Part shown: in pieces, positions 1 through 8,417 of the stretch
How positions within the stretch are numbered: the first letter of the stretch is position 1
How the letters are laid out: every line of letters begins with the position of its first letter
DNA from: Lederbergia panacisoli
Lineage (GTDB): Bacteria > Bacillota > Bacilli > Bacillales > Bacillaceae_C
Assembly: GCF_024626525.1 (NCBI RefSeq)
Contig: NZ_JANJGU010000002.1
Coordinates: 434,001 to 498,000 of the forward strand
Length of the DNA: 64,000 nt
Reading direction: 5' to 3'
Made by a program: the position numbers and the translations under genes
The notes under the pieces: generated by a model
What the model saw: only the letters and a program-made list of their open reading frames with translations
Database searches by the model: none
Told to the model about the DNA's origin: nothing

Positions 1-496
1 CCCTTCTAATCCAATACGTATCAAGCTCGGTTTGAACAAGCTCTGGATCTGTTTCACGAAGCAAAATATCTAATACATATTCTCCATCTACTTTAAAGAA
101 TTCCCAATGGTGATTATGATATAGGAAAGTAATTCCACGCTTACGGAACTGATCGCCGACTTTATTCATTTTCTCTGCTTTTTCCAAGACATCTTCCCTT
201 GATTTAAAAATCATCGATATTGTGACAAATTTTTCTCCATTGATTTCTTCAAGATAATCTGCAATTTTATCCACTTCAAAATCCAATGTATCAAAACCTG
301 CGTGCGTACCAACTACCTTAAGTCCTAATCCATCTAAAAGTGATTTTTGTTCTGCAATTGTCATACCTTCCGGCGGCGGTCCAAGTTCAATCCCTTTATA
401 GCCAATTTCAGCCACCTTTTTAATAGAACCTACATAATCTACACTCATTGCCTCACGAATTGTGTAAGGCTGAACACCTATAAGAAACTTTTTCAT
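1..496 (-). CDS. Sugar phosphate isomerase/epimerase, C-terminus cut off by the window edge
   Basis: The frame runs off the left edge, so only about 165 N-terminal residues are visible. It begins MKKFLIGVQPYTIREAM and contains TIGYKGIELG-like and YHNHHWEF segments followed by ELDTYWI, which is the pattern of the xylose isomerase-like TIM-barrel family (AP endonuclease family 2), where these His, Glu and Asp residues bind a divalent metal. A GAGAGG ribosome site precedes the ATG. It lies 23 bp downstream of a Gfo/Idh/MocA dehydrogenase on the same strand. Such pairs commonly act together in the catabolism of inositols or unusual sugars, but the substrate cannot be read here. The family call is firm; the reaction is inferred. 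Confidence 0.85.
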   Translation of the reverse strand, partial: MKKFLIGVQPYTIREAMSVDYVGSIKKVAEIGYKGIELGPPPEGMTIAEQKSLLDGLGLKVVGTHAGFDTLDFEVDKIADYLEEINGEKFVTISMIFKSREDVLEKAEKMNKVGDQFRKRGITFLYHNHHWEFFKVDGEYVLDILLRETDPELVQTELDTYWIRR

Positions 497-519
497 ACAT
501 TTATCATCCTCTCAAAATA

Positions 520-1647
520 TTAATCTAATACATTATCTTTAAGACCAGTTGGCAATGCCGCTGGACGGTCTACCATTGATTGAACAGAAATGTGTTTTTC
601 GCTCTCTGATGCTTCAAAAATACTTAGTGAAATATCTAATATATGTCTTGCCAACTCTCCACTTGCTCGATGTTTTCTGCCTGATTGAATGGCGTAGGCC
701 ATATCAGCAACGCCAATTCCCCTGCTATCTTCATTAAAACCGTGTGTAAGCGGAATCGACTTATTCTCAAAATTTGAATATTGAATGGTTACATCACCAA
801 TAAAGCCGGGAATTGGGCCAAAAAAGTTTGGATCAGGAACAGTCAAATTACCTTTCGTTCCGAAAATTTCCATTCTTGGGCGATAACCAAAGCTTTCTTT
901 TGCAGCTTGCACATTGGCAACTGCCCCACTATGAAAATCCAAAGTAGCCGCAACATTAGTAGGAGCTTCCACCGGGAATGTTTCTCCAAAACGCGGAGAT
1001 TTTTCATTTGTAATGGTAACCTCTTCATGAAGTTTTTGTGCAGATCCGGTTACTCTTTTTACAGGTCCCAACATTGCGACTAAAGCTGTCAAATAGTATG
1101 GTCCCATATCCATGATTGGATCCCCGCCGAGCTTTAGGAAATTTTGAAAATTCGGATGCATGCCATCAGCCGCACTTCCCATAATGATAGAAGCATTCGC
1201 TGCATATGGTTGCCCAATTTCTCCATCTTCAATTAGCTTAATACAAGTCTGAACGCTAGCGCCTAGGAAAGTGTCGGGAGCACAGCCTACAAGTAAACCT
1301 TTTGATTCTGCTAGATTCAGAACTTCATCTGCGTCATCACGATTAAGAGCAAACGGCTTTTCCGTATATACATGCTTGCCGGCATGCAGCGCTTTCATAT
1401 TGAGCATTGCATGAACTGCTGGAGCTGTTAAATTAATCACAATTTCAATTTCTGGATTAGCAAGCAACTCTTCAACAGAGCATGAAACAGGAACGTTAAA
1501 CTCCTCCGCTCGTTTTGCTGCAAGCTCTGGAACTAAATCCGCAACTGCAACAACTTCTAAAATATTGTTGAAAACTTGTGTGCAATTTTTGAGGTAAATT
1601 GCACTGATCATGCCGCAGCCAATGACACCGACTTTTACTTTTTTCAT
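520..1647 (-). CDS. Gfo/Idh/MocA family NAD(P)-dependent oxidoreductase
   Basis: A protein of about 375 residues with an N-terminal Rossmann fold: it starts MKKVKVGVIGCGMISAIYL, giving the GxGxxS-type dinucleotide loop, followed by the family's YTEKPFALN segment with the conserved Glu-Lys-Pro. The C-terminal half is the usual substrate-binding sheet domain. Family members oxidise or reduce sugars, inositols and related polyols with NAD(P). The start was placed at the ATG at 1645-1647, which follows a GGGGGT ribosome site; the longer frame back to 1686 has no such site. It is followed 23 bp later by an epimerase/isomerase, so both probably serve one sugar pathway. The substrate is unknown. Confidence 0.9.
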   Translation of the reverse strand: MKKVKVGVIGCGMISAIYLKNCTQVFNNILEVVAVADLVPELAAKRAEEFNVPVSCSVEELLANPEIEIVINLTAPAVHAMLNMKALHAGKHVYTEKPFALNRDDADEVLNLAESKGLLVGCAPDTFLGASVQTCIKLIEDGEIGQPYAANASIIMGSAADGMHPNFQNFLKLGGDPIMDMGPYYLTALVAMLGPVKRVTGSAQKLHEEVTITNEKSPRFGETFPVEAPTNVAATLDFHSGAVANVQAAKESFGYRPRMEIFGTKGNLTVPDPNFFGPIPGFIGDVTIQYSNFENKSIPLTHGFNEDSRGIGVADMAYAIQSGRKHRASGELARHILDISLSIFEASESEKHISVQSMVDRPAALPTGLKDNVLD

Positions 1648-1730
1648 CTCTATAACCCCCAACAAAATAATAATAAAAATCCTCATATTATATTAATTTT
1701 CTACAAAACGATAAACTCCTTTAAATTTCG

Positions 1731-1770
1731 TAAAAAAACAGATAGAAAATTTTTAAATTTTCTATCTGTT
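1731..1770 (-). terminator. Rho-independent terminator of the S9 peptidase gene
   Basis: A perfect 16-bp stem (1737-1752 with 1755-1770) is followed on the minus strand by a run of seven T. It lies about 55 bp beyond the stop of the peptidase gene and before the oxidoreductase gene. Confidence 0.85.
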
Positions 1771-1786
1771 TCAATTTACAGCTGGC

Positions 1787-1828
1787 ATCACTGGCCGTCG
1801 TCATTGAATTACTAGCCGTCTCATATTA
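1787..1828. repeat. Two copies of a 21-bp intergenic repeat
   Basis: Two consecutive 21-bp units (1787-1807 and 1808-1828) share the core TCACTGGCCGTC/TTACTAGCCGTC and differ in the eight bases that follow. The same core with the same 21-bp period recurs at 26242-26333. The second unit reaches into the stop codon of the S9 peptidase gene. Confidence 0.6.
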
Positions 1829-3808
1829 TAGATATTTCACAAACCAATCTCTAATATATTCCAACCTATTAATTCTTAATGTCGGTTTTCCGCTCCTTGA
1901 AAGCTCATGATTGGATTCAGGGAAGCGAACAAATTTCGTCTCTTTTTTACGATGTTTTAAAGCGATGAACAATTGCTCAGCCTGTTCAATCGGACAGCGA
2001 TAGTCTTTTTCACCGTGCAGAATCAACAGTGGGGTTTCCACTTCATTAACATATTTAAGCGGTGAATGATTCCAAAGTTTTTCGATATTATCTAGGTCAG
2101 CTAGAATTTGCCAGTCTGTAAAGTAATAGCCGATATCACTTACACCGTAAAAGCTGATCCAATTCGAAATGGAACGCTGGGTAACGGCTGCTTTAAAGCG
2201 ATTAGTATGGCCGACGATCCAGTTTGTCATGAACCCTCCGTAGCTGCCACCAGTTACTCCAAGACGATCTTGATCAATAAAATCATAACGTTCTATTGCA
2301 TAATCGACGGCAGCCATTAAATCATTATAATCATTGCCACCGTAATCACCGCGAACTGCATCGACAAATTTCTGACCGTATCCATGACTTCCGCGGGGAT
2401 TCGTGTACAGGACCCCAAAGCCTTGGGCAGCTAGGATTTGGAACTCGTTAAAATACGTGTTTGCATACATGGCATGTGGACCGCCATGGATTTCAAGAAC
2501 GAGCGGATACTTTTTCCCTTCTTCATATCCAACAGGCTTCATAATCCAGCCGCTAACCTTCCAGCCTTCTGCCCCTTCAAATTCAAATGCTTCTGGAATA
2601 GATAATTCTCGCGTTTGTAAAAGTTCCTCATTGACCTTTGTGAGTTGTTTCTTTTCGCCAGTTTTTAAATCTACGTAAAATAAATCACCAGGATTTGTTG
2701 TAGTGCTAATAGCGACTACCGCTTTATCATTTTGGACATCGAGTGAAAATCCGTAAACATATTGGTCATCGTTAATTGCTGGATATAATTCTCCGGAAAG
2801 ATTTCCGAAATAAATAGCCGTATTTCCATGATCCGAAACTTGGAAATAAAAGCTATTGCTGTCCTCTAGCCACTGTACTCCAGGTGCCACAGTACCTTGA
2901 AGGAAATCTCCGACAACAAAATCTCCGACAGGTGCGTCAAAATCACTTGTTATACATGTTTTGCCGTCATTTTCAAAATCGTAAATCCAAAGCTTCGCAT
3001 GAGTCGCATTCTCGAATTCTCTCTCGCTTCCGACATAAGCAAGGTAACGGCTGTTTGGTGACCATGATGTTTGATAAAACATACCTGAACCTTCGGTGAG
3101 CTTGCGAGATTCTTTCGTTTCTATGTCCAATAAATAAATATCACTCATGAAAGAAAAATCAAGATCCTCAGTCAGGTCTCCTGTATAAGTAATATACTTT
3201 CCGTCAGGTGACCATGAGCCAATTTGGAAATTATGTTTCCCTTGCACAATAAGCTCTACATCGCCAGATTCTATATTAACGACCGCAATTTGATTAAATT
3301 GTTCCATATCGATAAATCCAGCTGCATCGGATTTATGTTTCATTTTTTCGATTTCAAGCGGCTTTAGTTCCTTTTCTTCCTTTTTATCTGTTTCCGCTTT
3401 ATCTAAAATCGTTTCGTCTTTCCCTAATTTCACGGAAAAAGCAAGTTTCTTTCCGCATGGAGACCAAACAGGAGAGGTTGCGCCATTTTTACAATCGGTG
3501 ATTTGCTTCGCTTCCCCGCCTGCTTTAGAAAGAACAAAAATTTGCGGTTTGCCATTTCGTGTAGAAACGAACGCAATTTTGCTGCCATCCGGAGACCAAA
3601 CCGGTGAATTCGTTTTATTTTCTCCGAATGTCCATTGTTGAGGAATTTTTTCATTCAAATTTATGTAAAATAAGTTAGAAACATAGTCCTTTTTCTTTTC
3701 ATCAATATGTGTCTCAACATACACAACCTCAGTACCATCCGGTGATAGTTGCGGATTAGCTACTGATTTTAATTCATATAGATCTTTTGGTTTAATTCCT
3801 ATTGTCAT
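1826..3808 (-). CDS. S9 family serine peptidase (acylaminoacyl-peptidase type)
   Basis: A 660-residue protein with an N-terminal beta-propeller built of TolB/PD40-like repeats (several WSPDGSKIAF-type blades between residues 20 and 380) and a C-terminal alpha/beta-hydrolase domain. The nucleophile is Ser522 in GGSYGGFMT, with the likely partners Asp602 in GEKDYRCP and His634 in ESNHELS. This arrangement is that of the prolyl oligopeptidase clan, which cleaves short peptides, here probably in the cytoplasm because no signal peptide is seen. It resembles B. subtilis YuxL. The start follows an AAAGGG site. It is monocistronic, with its own terminator downstream. Substrate preference is not visible. 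Confidence 0.92.
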   Translation of the reverse strand: MTIGIKPKDLYELKSVANPQLSPDGTEVVYVETHIDEKKKDYVSNLFYINLNEKIPQQWTFGENKTNSPVWSPDGSKIAFVSTRNGKPQIFVLSKAGGEAKQITDCKNGATSPVWSPCGKKLAFSVKLGKDETILDKAETDKKEEKELKPLEIEKMKHKSDAAGFIDMEQFNQIAVVNIESGDVELIVQGKHNFQIGSWSPDGKYITYTGDLTEDLDFSFMSDIYLLDIETKESRKLTEGSGMFYQTSWSPNSRYLAYVGSEREFENATHAKLWIYDFENDGKTCITSDFDAPVGDFVVGDFLQGTVAPGVQWLEDSNSFYFQVSDHGNTAIYFGNLSGELYPAINDDQYVYGFSLDVQNDKAVVAISTTTNPGDLFYVDLKTGEKKQLTKVNEELLQTRELSIPEAFEFEGAEGWKVSGWIMKPVGYEEGKKYPLVLEIHGGPHAMYANTYFNEFQILAAQGFGVLYTNPRGSHGYGQKFVDAVRGDYGGNDYNDLMAAVDYAIERYDFIDQDRLGVTGGSYGGFMTNWIVGHTNRFKAAVTQRSISNWISFYGVSDIGYYFTDWQILADLDNIEKLWNHSPLKYVNEVETPLLILHGEKDYRCPIEQAEQLFIALKHRKKETKFVRFPESNHELSRSGKPTLRINRLEYIRDWFVKYL

Positions 3809-3931
3809 ATTTCATCGCCCTTTCTAGTTGATTCTTTACATTATACAATATTTCGACACCCTAAGTATTTTCCCTGCTTAGGAAGGAAAAAGTTTTTTTC
3901 AGCCCATTTTCATGTTGTCAGGATTTTAATC

Positions 3932-3960
3932 TTGCTATACATATTTTTTCTTAGTATTAT
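3932..3960 (+). promoter_or_regulatory. Sigma-A type promoter of yhjD
   Basis: TTGCTA at 3932-3937 and TATTAT at 3955-3960 are separated by exactly 17 bp and lie 36 bp before the yhjD start codon. Confidence 0.7.
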
Positions 3961-3996
3961 ATAAGGGAACGGATGTTCTTATTAGGAGGTATCTAT

Positions 3997-4380
3997 ATGA
4001 CGAGAATTCCTACTGGTGATCGAGATATTATTGAACAGGCAATATATTTACCTATGCTGCTTACAGTATTAAATCGGGATTTAATCGTAGTAAATGCAAG
4101 TTCCTTTAAATTAAAAAAACCTTATTTAGAGCTGATTGAAGAAACAATGAAGGCAATTCAAAAGGATCTCGCTGAAGTAAGGCGCTATTTGCATAAAAAC
4201 AATATAAAAGTGGAGCGTCTTAAATCGGATGATGCCTTTACAATGTATGTTTTTATTTATAAAGGATACGAAGAGGAGCATAATTACTTTAATCCAAGGC
4301 TAAGGAACAAGACGGAAGAATTGCTGCGTTATTATTTATTTGGGAGGTATAAAAATATACACATTGAAAAAAAAGCGTAG
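3997..4380 (+). CDS. yhjD: YhjD family protein
   Basis: A 127-residue soluble, helical protein of unknown function. I recognise the motif set TRIPTGDRDIIEQAIYLP and YKGYEEEHNYFNPRLRNK as that of the YhjD family of Bacillus. The start at 3997 was chosen because a perfect AGGAGG site lies at 3984-3989; the frame extends upstream but without a ribosome site. In B. subtilis yhjD is near comK, and comK is 6 kb away here, which supports the identification. It is transcribed alone and converges on the rbsK operon. Its stop codon lies inside the terminator hairpin of that operon. No catalytic motif is apparent. Confidence 0.8.
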   Translation: MTRIPTGDRDIIEQAIYLPMLLTVLNRDLIVVNASSFKLKKPYLELIEETMKAIQKDLAEVRRYLHKNNIKVERLKSDDAFTMYVFIYKGYEEEHNYFNPRLRNKTEELLRYYLFGRYKNIHIEKKA

Positions 4381-4408
4381 CTGCTTCGCAACAAATACGA
4401 AGAGCTAC
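4367..4408 (-). terminator. Terminator of the nucleoside operon, overlapping the end of yhjD
   Basis: GTAGCTGCTTCG and CGAAGAGCTAC pair around a 9-base loop (4377-4408), with one bulged base, and on the minus strand are followed by eight T (4367-4374). The yhjD stop codon at 4378-4380 lies inside the stem. Confidence 0.8.
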
Positions 4409-4413
4409 GAGGT

Positions 4414-5301
4414 TTATTCCAAAAGTGAATGTGGGATAAGTGGCTGTGCACCCATCTGAGTAACAACGAAAGCAGCAATCTTCGTGGCAAACTCTATTGA
4501 ACTTCGAAGTGAATTTCCACGACAAAGACCTACAGCAAATGCTCCATTAAATGCATCTCCCGCCCCAGTTGTATCAACCGCATCAACCTTCGAGGCTTGT
4601 ACCCAACCACTTTCTTCATGGTTCATATAAAAAGACCCTTTTGAGCCGAGTGTAACAACTACCGTTCCGACGCCCTTGTCCAATAATAGACTGCATGCAG
4701 CCCGTATATCTTCCTCCGTCGTCGTTTCAATACCCGTCATCTGTGCTAGCTCTGTTTCATTTGGTGTTAAAAAAGTAACATTCTTTAATAATGAATCCGG
4801 CAATTTTTGCGAAGGAGCTGGGTTTAAAATAACGATTTTCCCATGTTGAGCGGCAATTTCCACTGCCTTTTCAACTGTATCCAGCGGAACCTCCAGCTGA
4901 AGTAGAAGTGCTTTACTCGATGAAATGATATCAGCCTCCTCTTCAATTTGCTTTGGTGTAACTAAAAAATTGGCTCCAGGAAACAAAACAATTGCATTAT
5001 CGCCCGTCTCTGTCACTTGTATAATCGCTTGCCCAGTCGCTCCTTCTTTTTGAACGGAATCAATATAAACGCCTTTATCTTTTAGATTATTTAGCGCTTG
5101 ATCACCAAAATCATCATTGCCGACTTTTCCAATAAAATGAACATTTGCTCCTAGCTGGCTGGCAGCCACAGCTTGGTTGGCCCCTTTTCCGCCGAAATGA
5201 ACACTATGTGACGTGCTATGCAGTGTTTCACCATTATTTACAACATAGGGAACACGATAAACAAGATCAATATTAATGCTGCCGACTAATGAAATATCCA
5301 T
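4414..5301 (-). CDS. rbsK: Ribokinase
   Basis: A 295-residue PfkB-family sugar kinase. The N-terminal signature GGKGANQA is at residues 37-44 and the C-terminal signature DTTGAGDAF ends with the catalytic base Asp249. Ribokinase transfers phosphate from ATP to the 5-hydroxyl of D-ribose. The ATG at 5299-5301 was chosen: it has an AGGAGG site overlapping the end of the preceding gene, which ends 4 bp upstream. It is the last gene of the lacI-nucleoside hydrolase-ECF operon, so the ribose it phosphorylates probably comes from nucleosides cleaved inside the cell rather than from free ribose uptake. Ribokinase identity is well supported; a closely related PfkB specificity cannot be fully excluded. 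Confidence 0.9.
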   Translation of the reverse strand: MDISLVGSINIDLVYRVPYVVNNGETLHSTSHSVHFGGKGANQAVAASQLGANVHFIGKVGNDDFGDQALNNLKDKGVYIDSVQKEGATGQAIIQVTETGDNAIVLFPGANFLVTPKQIEEEADIISSSKALLLQLEVPLDTVEKAVEIAAQHGKIVILNPAPSQKLPDSLLKNVTFLTPNETELAQMTGIETTTEEDIRAACSLLLDKGVGTVVVTLGSKGSFYMNHEESGWVQASKVDAVDTTGAGDAFNGAFAVGLCRGNSLRSSIEFATKIAAFVVTQMGAQPLIPHSLLE

Positions 5302-5305
5302 TACC

Positions 5306-6127
5306 CTATCGTCCTCCTGCAATATCTCTTTCTTTTATTAACGACAATAATTGGCTCTTTGTTAAAATACCTTTTTCAAGACCTAACAAATTTGCCATTT
5401 TAGCAACTGCTGGCGGTTTAAGCATGCTTTCTTCTAAAATATCATGATTATAAAAAATATACTCTGAATCATCATCTGCAATAATCCGTCGATTAGCCAT
5501 CACGACAATTCTAGAAAAGTATTCTGTAACAAATTCCATATCATGTGTAATCGTAATAACCGTCTTTCCCTTGCTTTCTAATTCTTCAAGAAGTTTACCT
5601 AATAAATCCAACCCGACCCGATCCTGTCCGGCGGTCGGTTCGTCCAAAATAATGACGTCAGAATCCATTGCCAAGACCGAAGCAATCGTAACAAATTTAC
5701 GAACTGAATATGGTAGATTATAAGGATTTTCTTCGGCAACATTTCTAATCCCGCATAATTCCATCGCCCAATCCGTTAATTTCTCCACACGCTCCGGATC
5801 AAAACCCATATTTTTTGGGCCAAACTGCACTTCTGATTCTACATCGTTATGAAATATTTGGTCATCTGGATTTTGAAAGACATACCCTACCTTTCGGGAT
5901 ACTTGTGCCGTTGTATAATCTTTTGTATTCCAGTCTCCTACAAAAACCGCTCCTTCAGTTGGCTTTAAAAGACCATTCATTAATTTAACAGCAGTCGTTT
6001 TACCAGCGCCATTTTGCCCAATAATTGCAAGACGTTGACCAGAAGGCACTGTAAGTGTTAAATCTTCCAATGCTTTTGTTCCATCGGGATATGAGAAACT
6101 AACGCTTTTCAATAAAAGTTCAGTCAT
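5306..6127 (-). CDS. ECF transporter ATPase subunit with a degenerate signature motif
   Basis: A 273-residue ABC ATPase of the EcfA/CbiO group. Walker A is GQNGAGKT (37-44), the Q-loop follows VFQNPDDQ, and Walker B is VIILDEPTAG (158-167), with a switch His in ITHDME. The LSGGQ signature, however, is replaced by LPYSVRKFVTI around residues 138-147. In a heterodimeric ABC pair this would make one composite ATP site non-standard. The start codon lies in the last eight bases of the preceding ATPase gene (overlap ATGACTGA) after a GGAGGG site. Together with the ATPase before it and the T and S components it forms an ECF importer. This subunit powers uptake; the substrate is set by the S component. 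Confidence 0.9.
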   Translation of the reverse strand: MTELLLKSVSFSYPDGTKALEDLTLTVPSGQRLAIIGQNGAGKTTAVKLMNGLLKPTEGAVFVGDWNTKDYTTAQVSRKVGYVFQNPDDQIFHNDVESEVQFGPKNMGFDPERVEKLTDWAMELCGIRNVAEENPYNLPYSVRKFVTIASVLAMDSDVIILDEPTAGQDRVGLDLLGKLLEELESKGKTVITITHDMEFVTEYFSRIVVMANRRIIADDDSEYIFYNHDILEESMLKPPAVAKMANLLGLEKGILTKSQLLSLIKERDIAGGR

Positions 6128-6986
6128 GAGCACCCTCCCCCATACTTGTCCAACCAATACTTTCAGGTAGTTCTTCATCACGAATTGGAACAAACTTTAG
6201 TTTTACACCATTTTTTTGTAACTGAAGAGCCACCTCTGTTACGTGAGGATATTGAATTTGATATTCACCATATCGAGGATCTGCAAAGATTTCTCTTGTC
6301 GGTCCTTGCAAAACAATCTCCCCATTATGAAGTACTATAAGATTATCCGCATATTCAGCGATTAAATCCATTTTATGTTCTACTAAAATAATCGTCTTTC
6401 CCTTTTCTTTCATAAGCCGAATAATATCAAATACATGTTCTGTCCCAATTGGGTCTAACTGAGATGTTGGCTCATCAATGACGAGAATATCAGGATTCAT
6501 AACGATGATGGAAGCAAGGGCAACACGTTGGCGTTGGCCGCCTGATAGTCCCATTGGATGTTTATCCTTCAAATGCTCAATTTTAACAAGCTTCAATATT
6601 TCCTTTACCCGTTCCCGAATTTCGTTTTCCTCAACTCCCAAGTTTTCAAGTCCATAAGCTACTTCGTCAAAAACTGTATCTTTTACACCTGATACTTGAA
6701 TGAAAGGATTTTGAAAGACATATCCAATTTTTTCGCCTAGTTGGCCTAATTGGTAATCCAAAATATTCTTTTCATCTACTATGACATCTCCTTCAAGCTC
6801 ACCTTTGTAAAAATGAGGAATGAATCCACGGATAATATTACAAAGTGTTGTTTTACCTGAGCCATTATTACCGATAATAGCCGTAAATTTTCCCTTTTCA
6901 ATTGTAAAAGATGCATTTTTTATAATCCGATCATCACTTACAGGATATTGGTAAGAAACATTTTTCATTTCAACGATTGAATTCAT
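6120..6986 (-). CDS. ECF transporter ATPase subunit (canonical)
   Basis: A 288-residue EcfA-type ABC ATPase with Walker A IGNNGSGKTT, Q-loop VFQNPFIQVSG, an intact LSGGQRQRVALAS signature and Walker B ILVIDEPTSQLD, followed by the switch His in VEHKMD. The second half extends beyond the nucleotide-binding domain, as is usual for the group. The ATG at 6984-6986 has a GGAGGG site nine bases upstream and overlaps the stop of the T-component gene by four bases (ATGA). It overlaps the next ATPase gene by eight bases. The two ATPases probably form a heterodimer in which this one carries the intact signature. Confidence 0.92.
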   Translation of the reverse strand: MNSIVEMKNVSYQYPVSDDRIIKNASFTIEKGKFTAIIGNNGSGKTTLCNIIRGFIPHFYKGELEGDVIVDEKNILDYQLGQLGEKIGYVFQNPFIQVSGVKDTVFDEVAYGLENLGVEENEIRERVKEILKLVKIEHLKDKHPMGLSGGQRQRVALASIIVMNPDILVIDEPTSQLDPIGTEHVFDIIRLMKEKGKTIILVEHKMDLIAEYADNLIVLHNGEIVLQGPTREIFADPRYGEYQIQYPHVTEVALQLQKNGVKLKFVPIRDEELPESIGWTSMGEGAHD

Positions 6987-7726
6987 GTGAGTACCCTCCA
7001 TAATACTAGACCTACCAAGATGACGATGTAGACAAATGGCAGAATTCGATCAGCTGTATTTTTAGTCAGCTTATGCAAACTAGTTTTTTTTGTTGGAGCG
7101 GAAAAAGCTCTGGATTCCAAAGTGATCGCCCGTTCTTCCGTACTTGATATGGAAGATAATATGAGTGGTGTCAGAGTTGGAATAAAAGCTTTTGCTCTTA
7201 CAAATAAAGATCCCTCTGTTTCAACCCCACGTGTTTTTTGAGCATCCATAATGGTGTTTGCTTGGCGTCTCATTTCTGGAATAATTTGCAATGTGGATAA
7301 AACAACATATGCCCCCATTGGAGGTAGTCCAGCATCTTCAAGTGATTTCACAAAGTCACGCACTTCAGTCATACGAAAAAATAATATAAATGCAGAACCC
7401 ATTGCAAGAATTCGTGAAGAAAGAGTTAATCCATAATTTAAACCTTCCTCTGTCCACTTTAATATTCCCCATTGTCCTATGACATGATCTCCGGGATAGA
7501 AAAAGAGCTGCATAAGAAAAACAATGATAAGTAAAAATAATAATGCTTTCATAACCGTTCCAAAAAATTCTTTTGCTACACCTGCCGCGACAGCGATAAG
7601 AAGCAAAATGCCAAAACTTAAGAATGAGAATAAATACCCAGGAACAATAAGAACGGCAGCTGATATAAACAATGCAAAATAAAACTTAGTCATTGGATGC
7701 AACTGCAGGATTATATTTTTCTGCAT
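6983..7726 (-). CDS. ECF transporter T component (EcfT/CbiQ family)
   Basis: A 247-residue membrane protein with about six hydrophobic segments. The cytoplasmic coupling region is visible as QKTRGVE and ERAITLESRAF, matching the two short Arg-containing motifs by which EcfT proteins contact the two ATPases. It links ATP hydrolysis to the substrate-binding S component. The GGGAGGG ribosome site precedes the ATG by eight bases. It follows the S-component gene after 64 bp that contain a hairpin (7743-7778), the largest gap in the operon. Confidence 0.9.
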   Translation of the reverse strand: MQKNIILQLHPMTKFYFALFISAAVLIVPGYLFSFLSFGILLLIAVAAGVAKEFFGTVMKALLFLLIIVFLMQLFFYPGDHVIGQWGILKWTEEGLNYGLTLSSRILAMGSAFILFFRMTEVRDFVKSLEDAGLPPMGAYVVLSTLQIIPEMRRQANTIMDAQKTRGVETEGSLFVRAKAFIPTLTPLILSSISSTEERAITLESRAFSAPTKKTSLHKLTKNTADRILPFVYIVILVGLVLWRVLT

Positions 7727-7742
7727 TGTAAACCCTCCCTGA

Positions 7743-7778
7743 AAAAATGGCTCTTTCCGCTCATATGAACGGAAAGAG
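7743..7778 (-). terminator. Intercistronic hairpin between the S and T component genes
   Basis: A perfect 9-bp stem (CTCTTTCCG with CGGAAAGAG, 10-base loop, 7751-7778) is followed on the minus strand by CCATTTTTTC. It looks like a weak terminator or RNA-stabilising hairpin placed inside the operon, which could leave more S-component message than energising-module message. Confidence 0.55.
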
Positions 7779-7790
7779 TTGATGATCCAA

Positions 7791-8393
7791 TCATTTGCGG
7801 CCGCCGCGCTTCATATAAAGAAGTCCGTAATTCATTTTGGATAAATAGCGGTCCGACATTTTTCTTACAATAAAATATACGATAAGGACAGATACAATTT
7901 TGTCAGCAATTTCGAAGATGAAAGATGAAGCAAATACTGCTCCCCATATTTCTTGGCCTGATGCAAGTAAAGTTGCTGTAAGAAGAGAAGACGTATTACC
8001 TGTTGCCCCACCGAACACAAGTACAGTAATCGGAGCAGATACAATGACGGCGATAAAAGTAACGATAATACCAGAAATAATTGATTTTGGAATATTTTTA
8101 AACATACCTGCTTTCGACAAATACCCTACTCCTACACCAATAGCTATAGATGTGATGGCATATGGAAAATAAACGGGATTAAAAATACCATTGATTAGAT
8201 TTGTAATTAATCCAGCGAGCAGTGCTACCCAAGGTCCCGCAATAACCCCAATTAAGATTGTACCAATCGTATCGAGAAAAATAGGGAGTCTTAAAACGTT
8301 TGCAATTTGAAAACCGACAATGTTTACTGCTACACCAATTGGTATGAGGAGCATAGCCATCATATTGAAATCATCTTTAAAACTTCGTTTCAT
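7791..8393 (-). CDS. ECF transporter substrate-binding S component, probably for nucleosides
   Basis: A protein of 200 residues with about six transmembrane helices, beginning MKRSFKDDFNMMAMLLIPIGVAVNIVG and containing the LPIFLDTIGTILIG segment typical of ECF S components. S components bind the substrate directly in the membrane. Its genes for T and two A subunits follow, and a nucleoside hydrolase gene precedes it by 24 bp, so nucleosides are the best guess for the substrate; a pyrimidine, purine or ribose-like ligand is also possible. The ATG at 8391-8393 was preferred to the GTG at 8408 because the AGGTGGGG site is correctly spaced only for the ATG. Confidence 0.82.
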   Translation of the reverse strand: MKRSFKDDFNMMAMLLIPIGVAVNIVGFQIANVLRLPIFLDTIGTILIGVIAGPWVALLAGLITNLINGIFNPVYFPYAITSIAIGVGVGYLSKAGMFKNIPKSIISGIIVTFIAVIVSAPITVLVFGGATGNTSSLLTATLLASGQEIWGAVFASSFIFEIADKIVSVLIVYFIVRKMSDRYLSKMNYGLLYMKRGGRK

Positions 8394-8417
8394 CTTGTTT
8401 TTCCCCACCTTTTTAAA

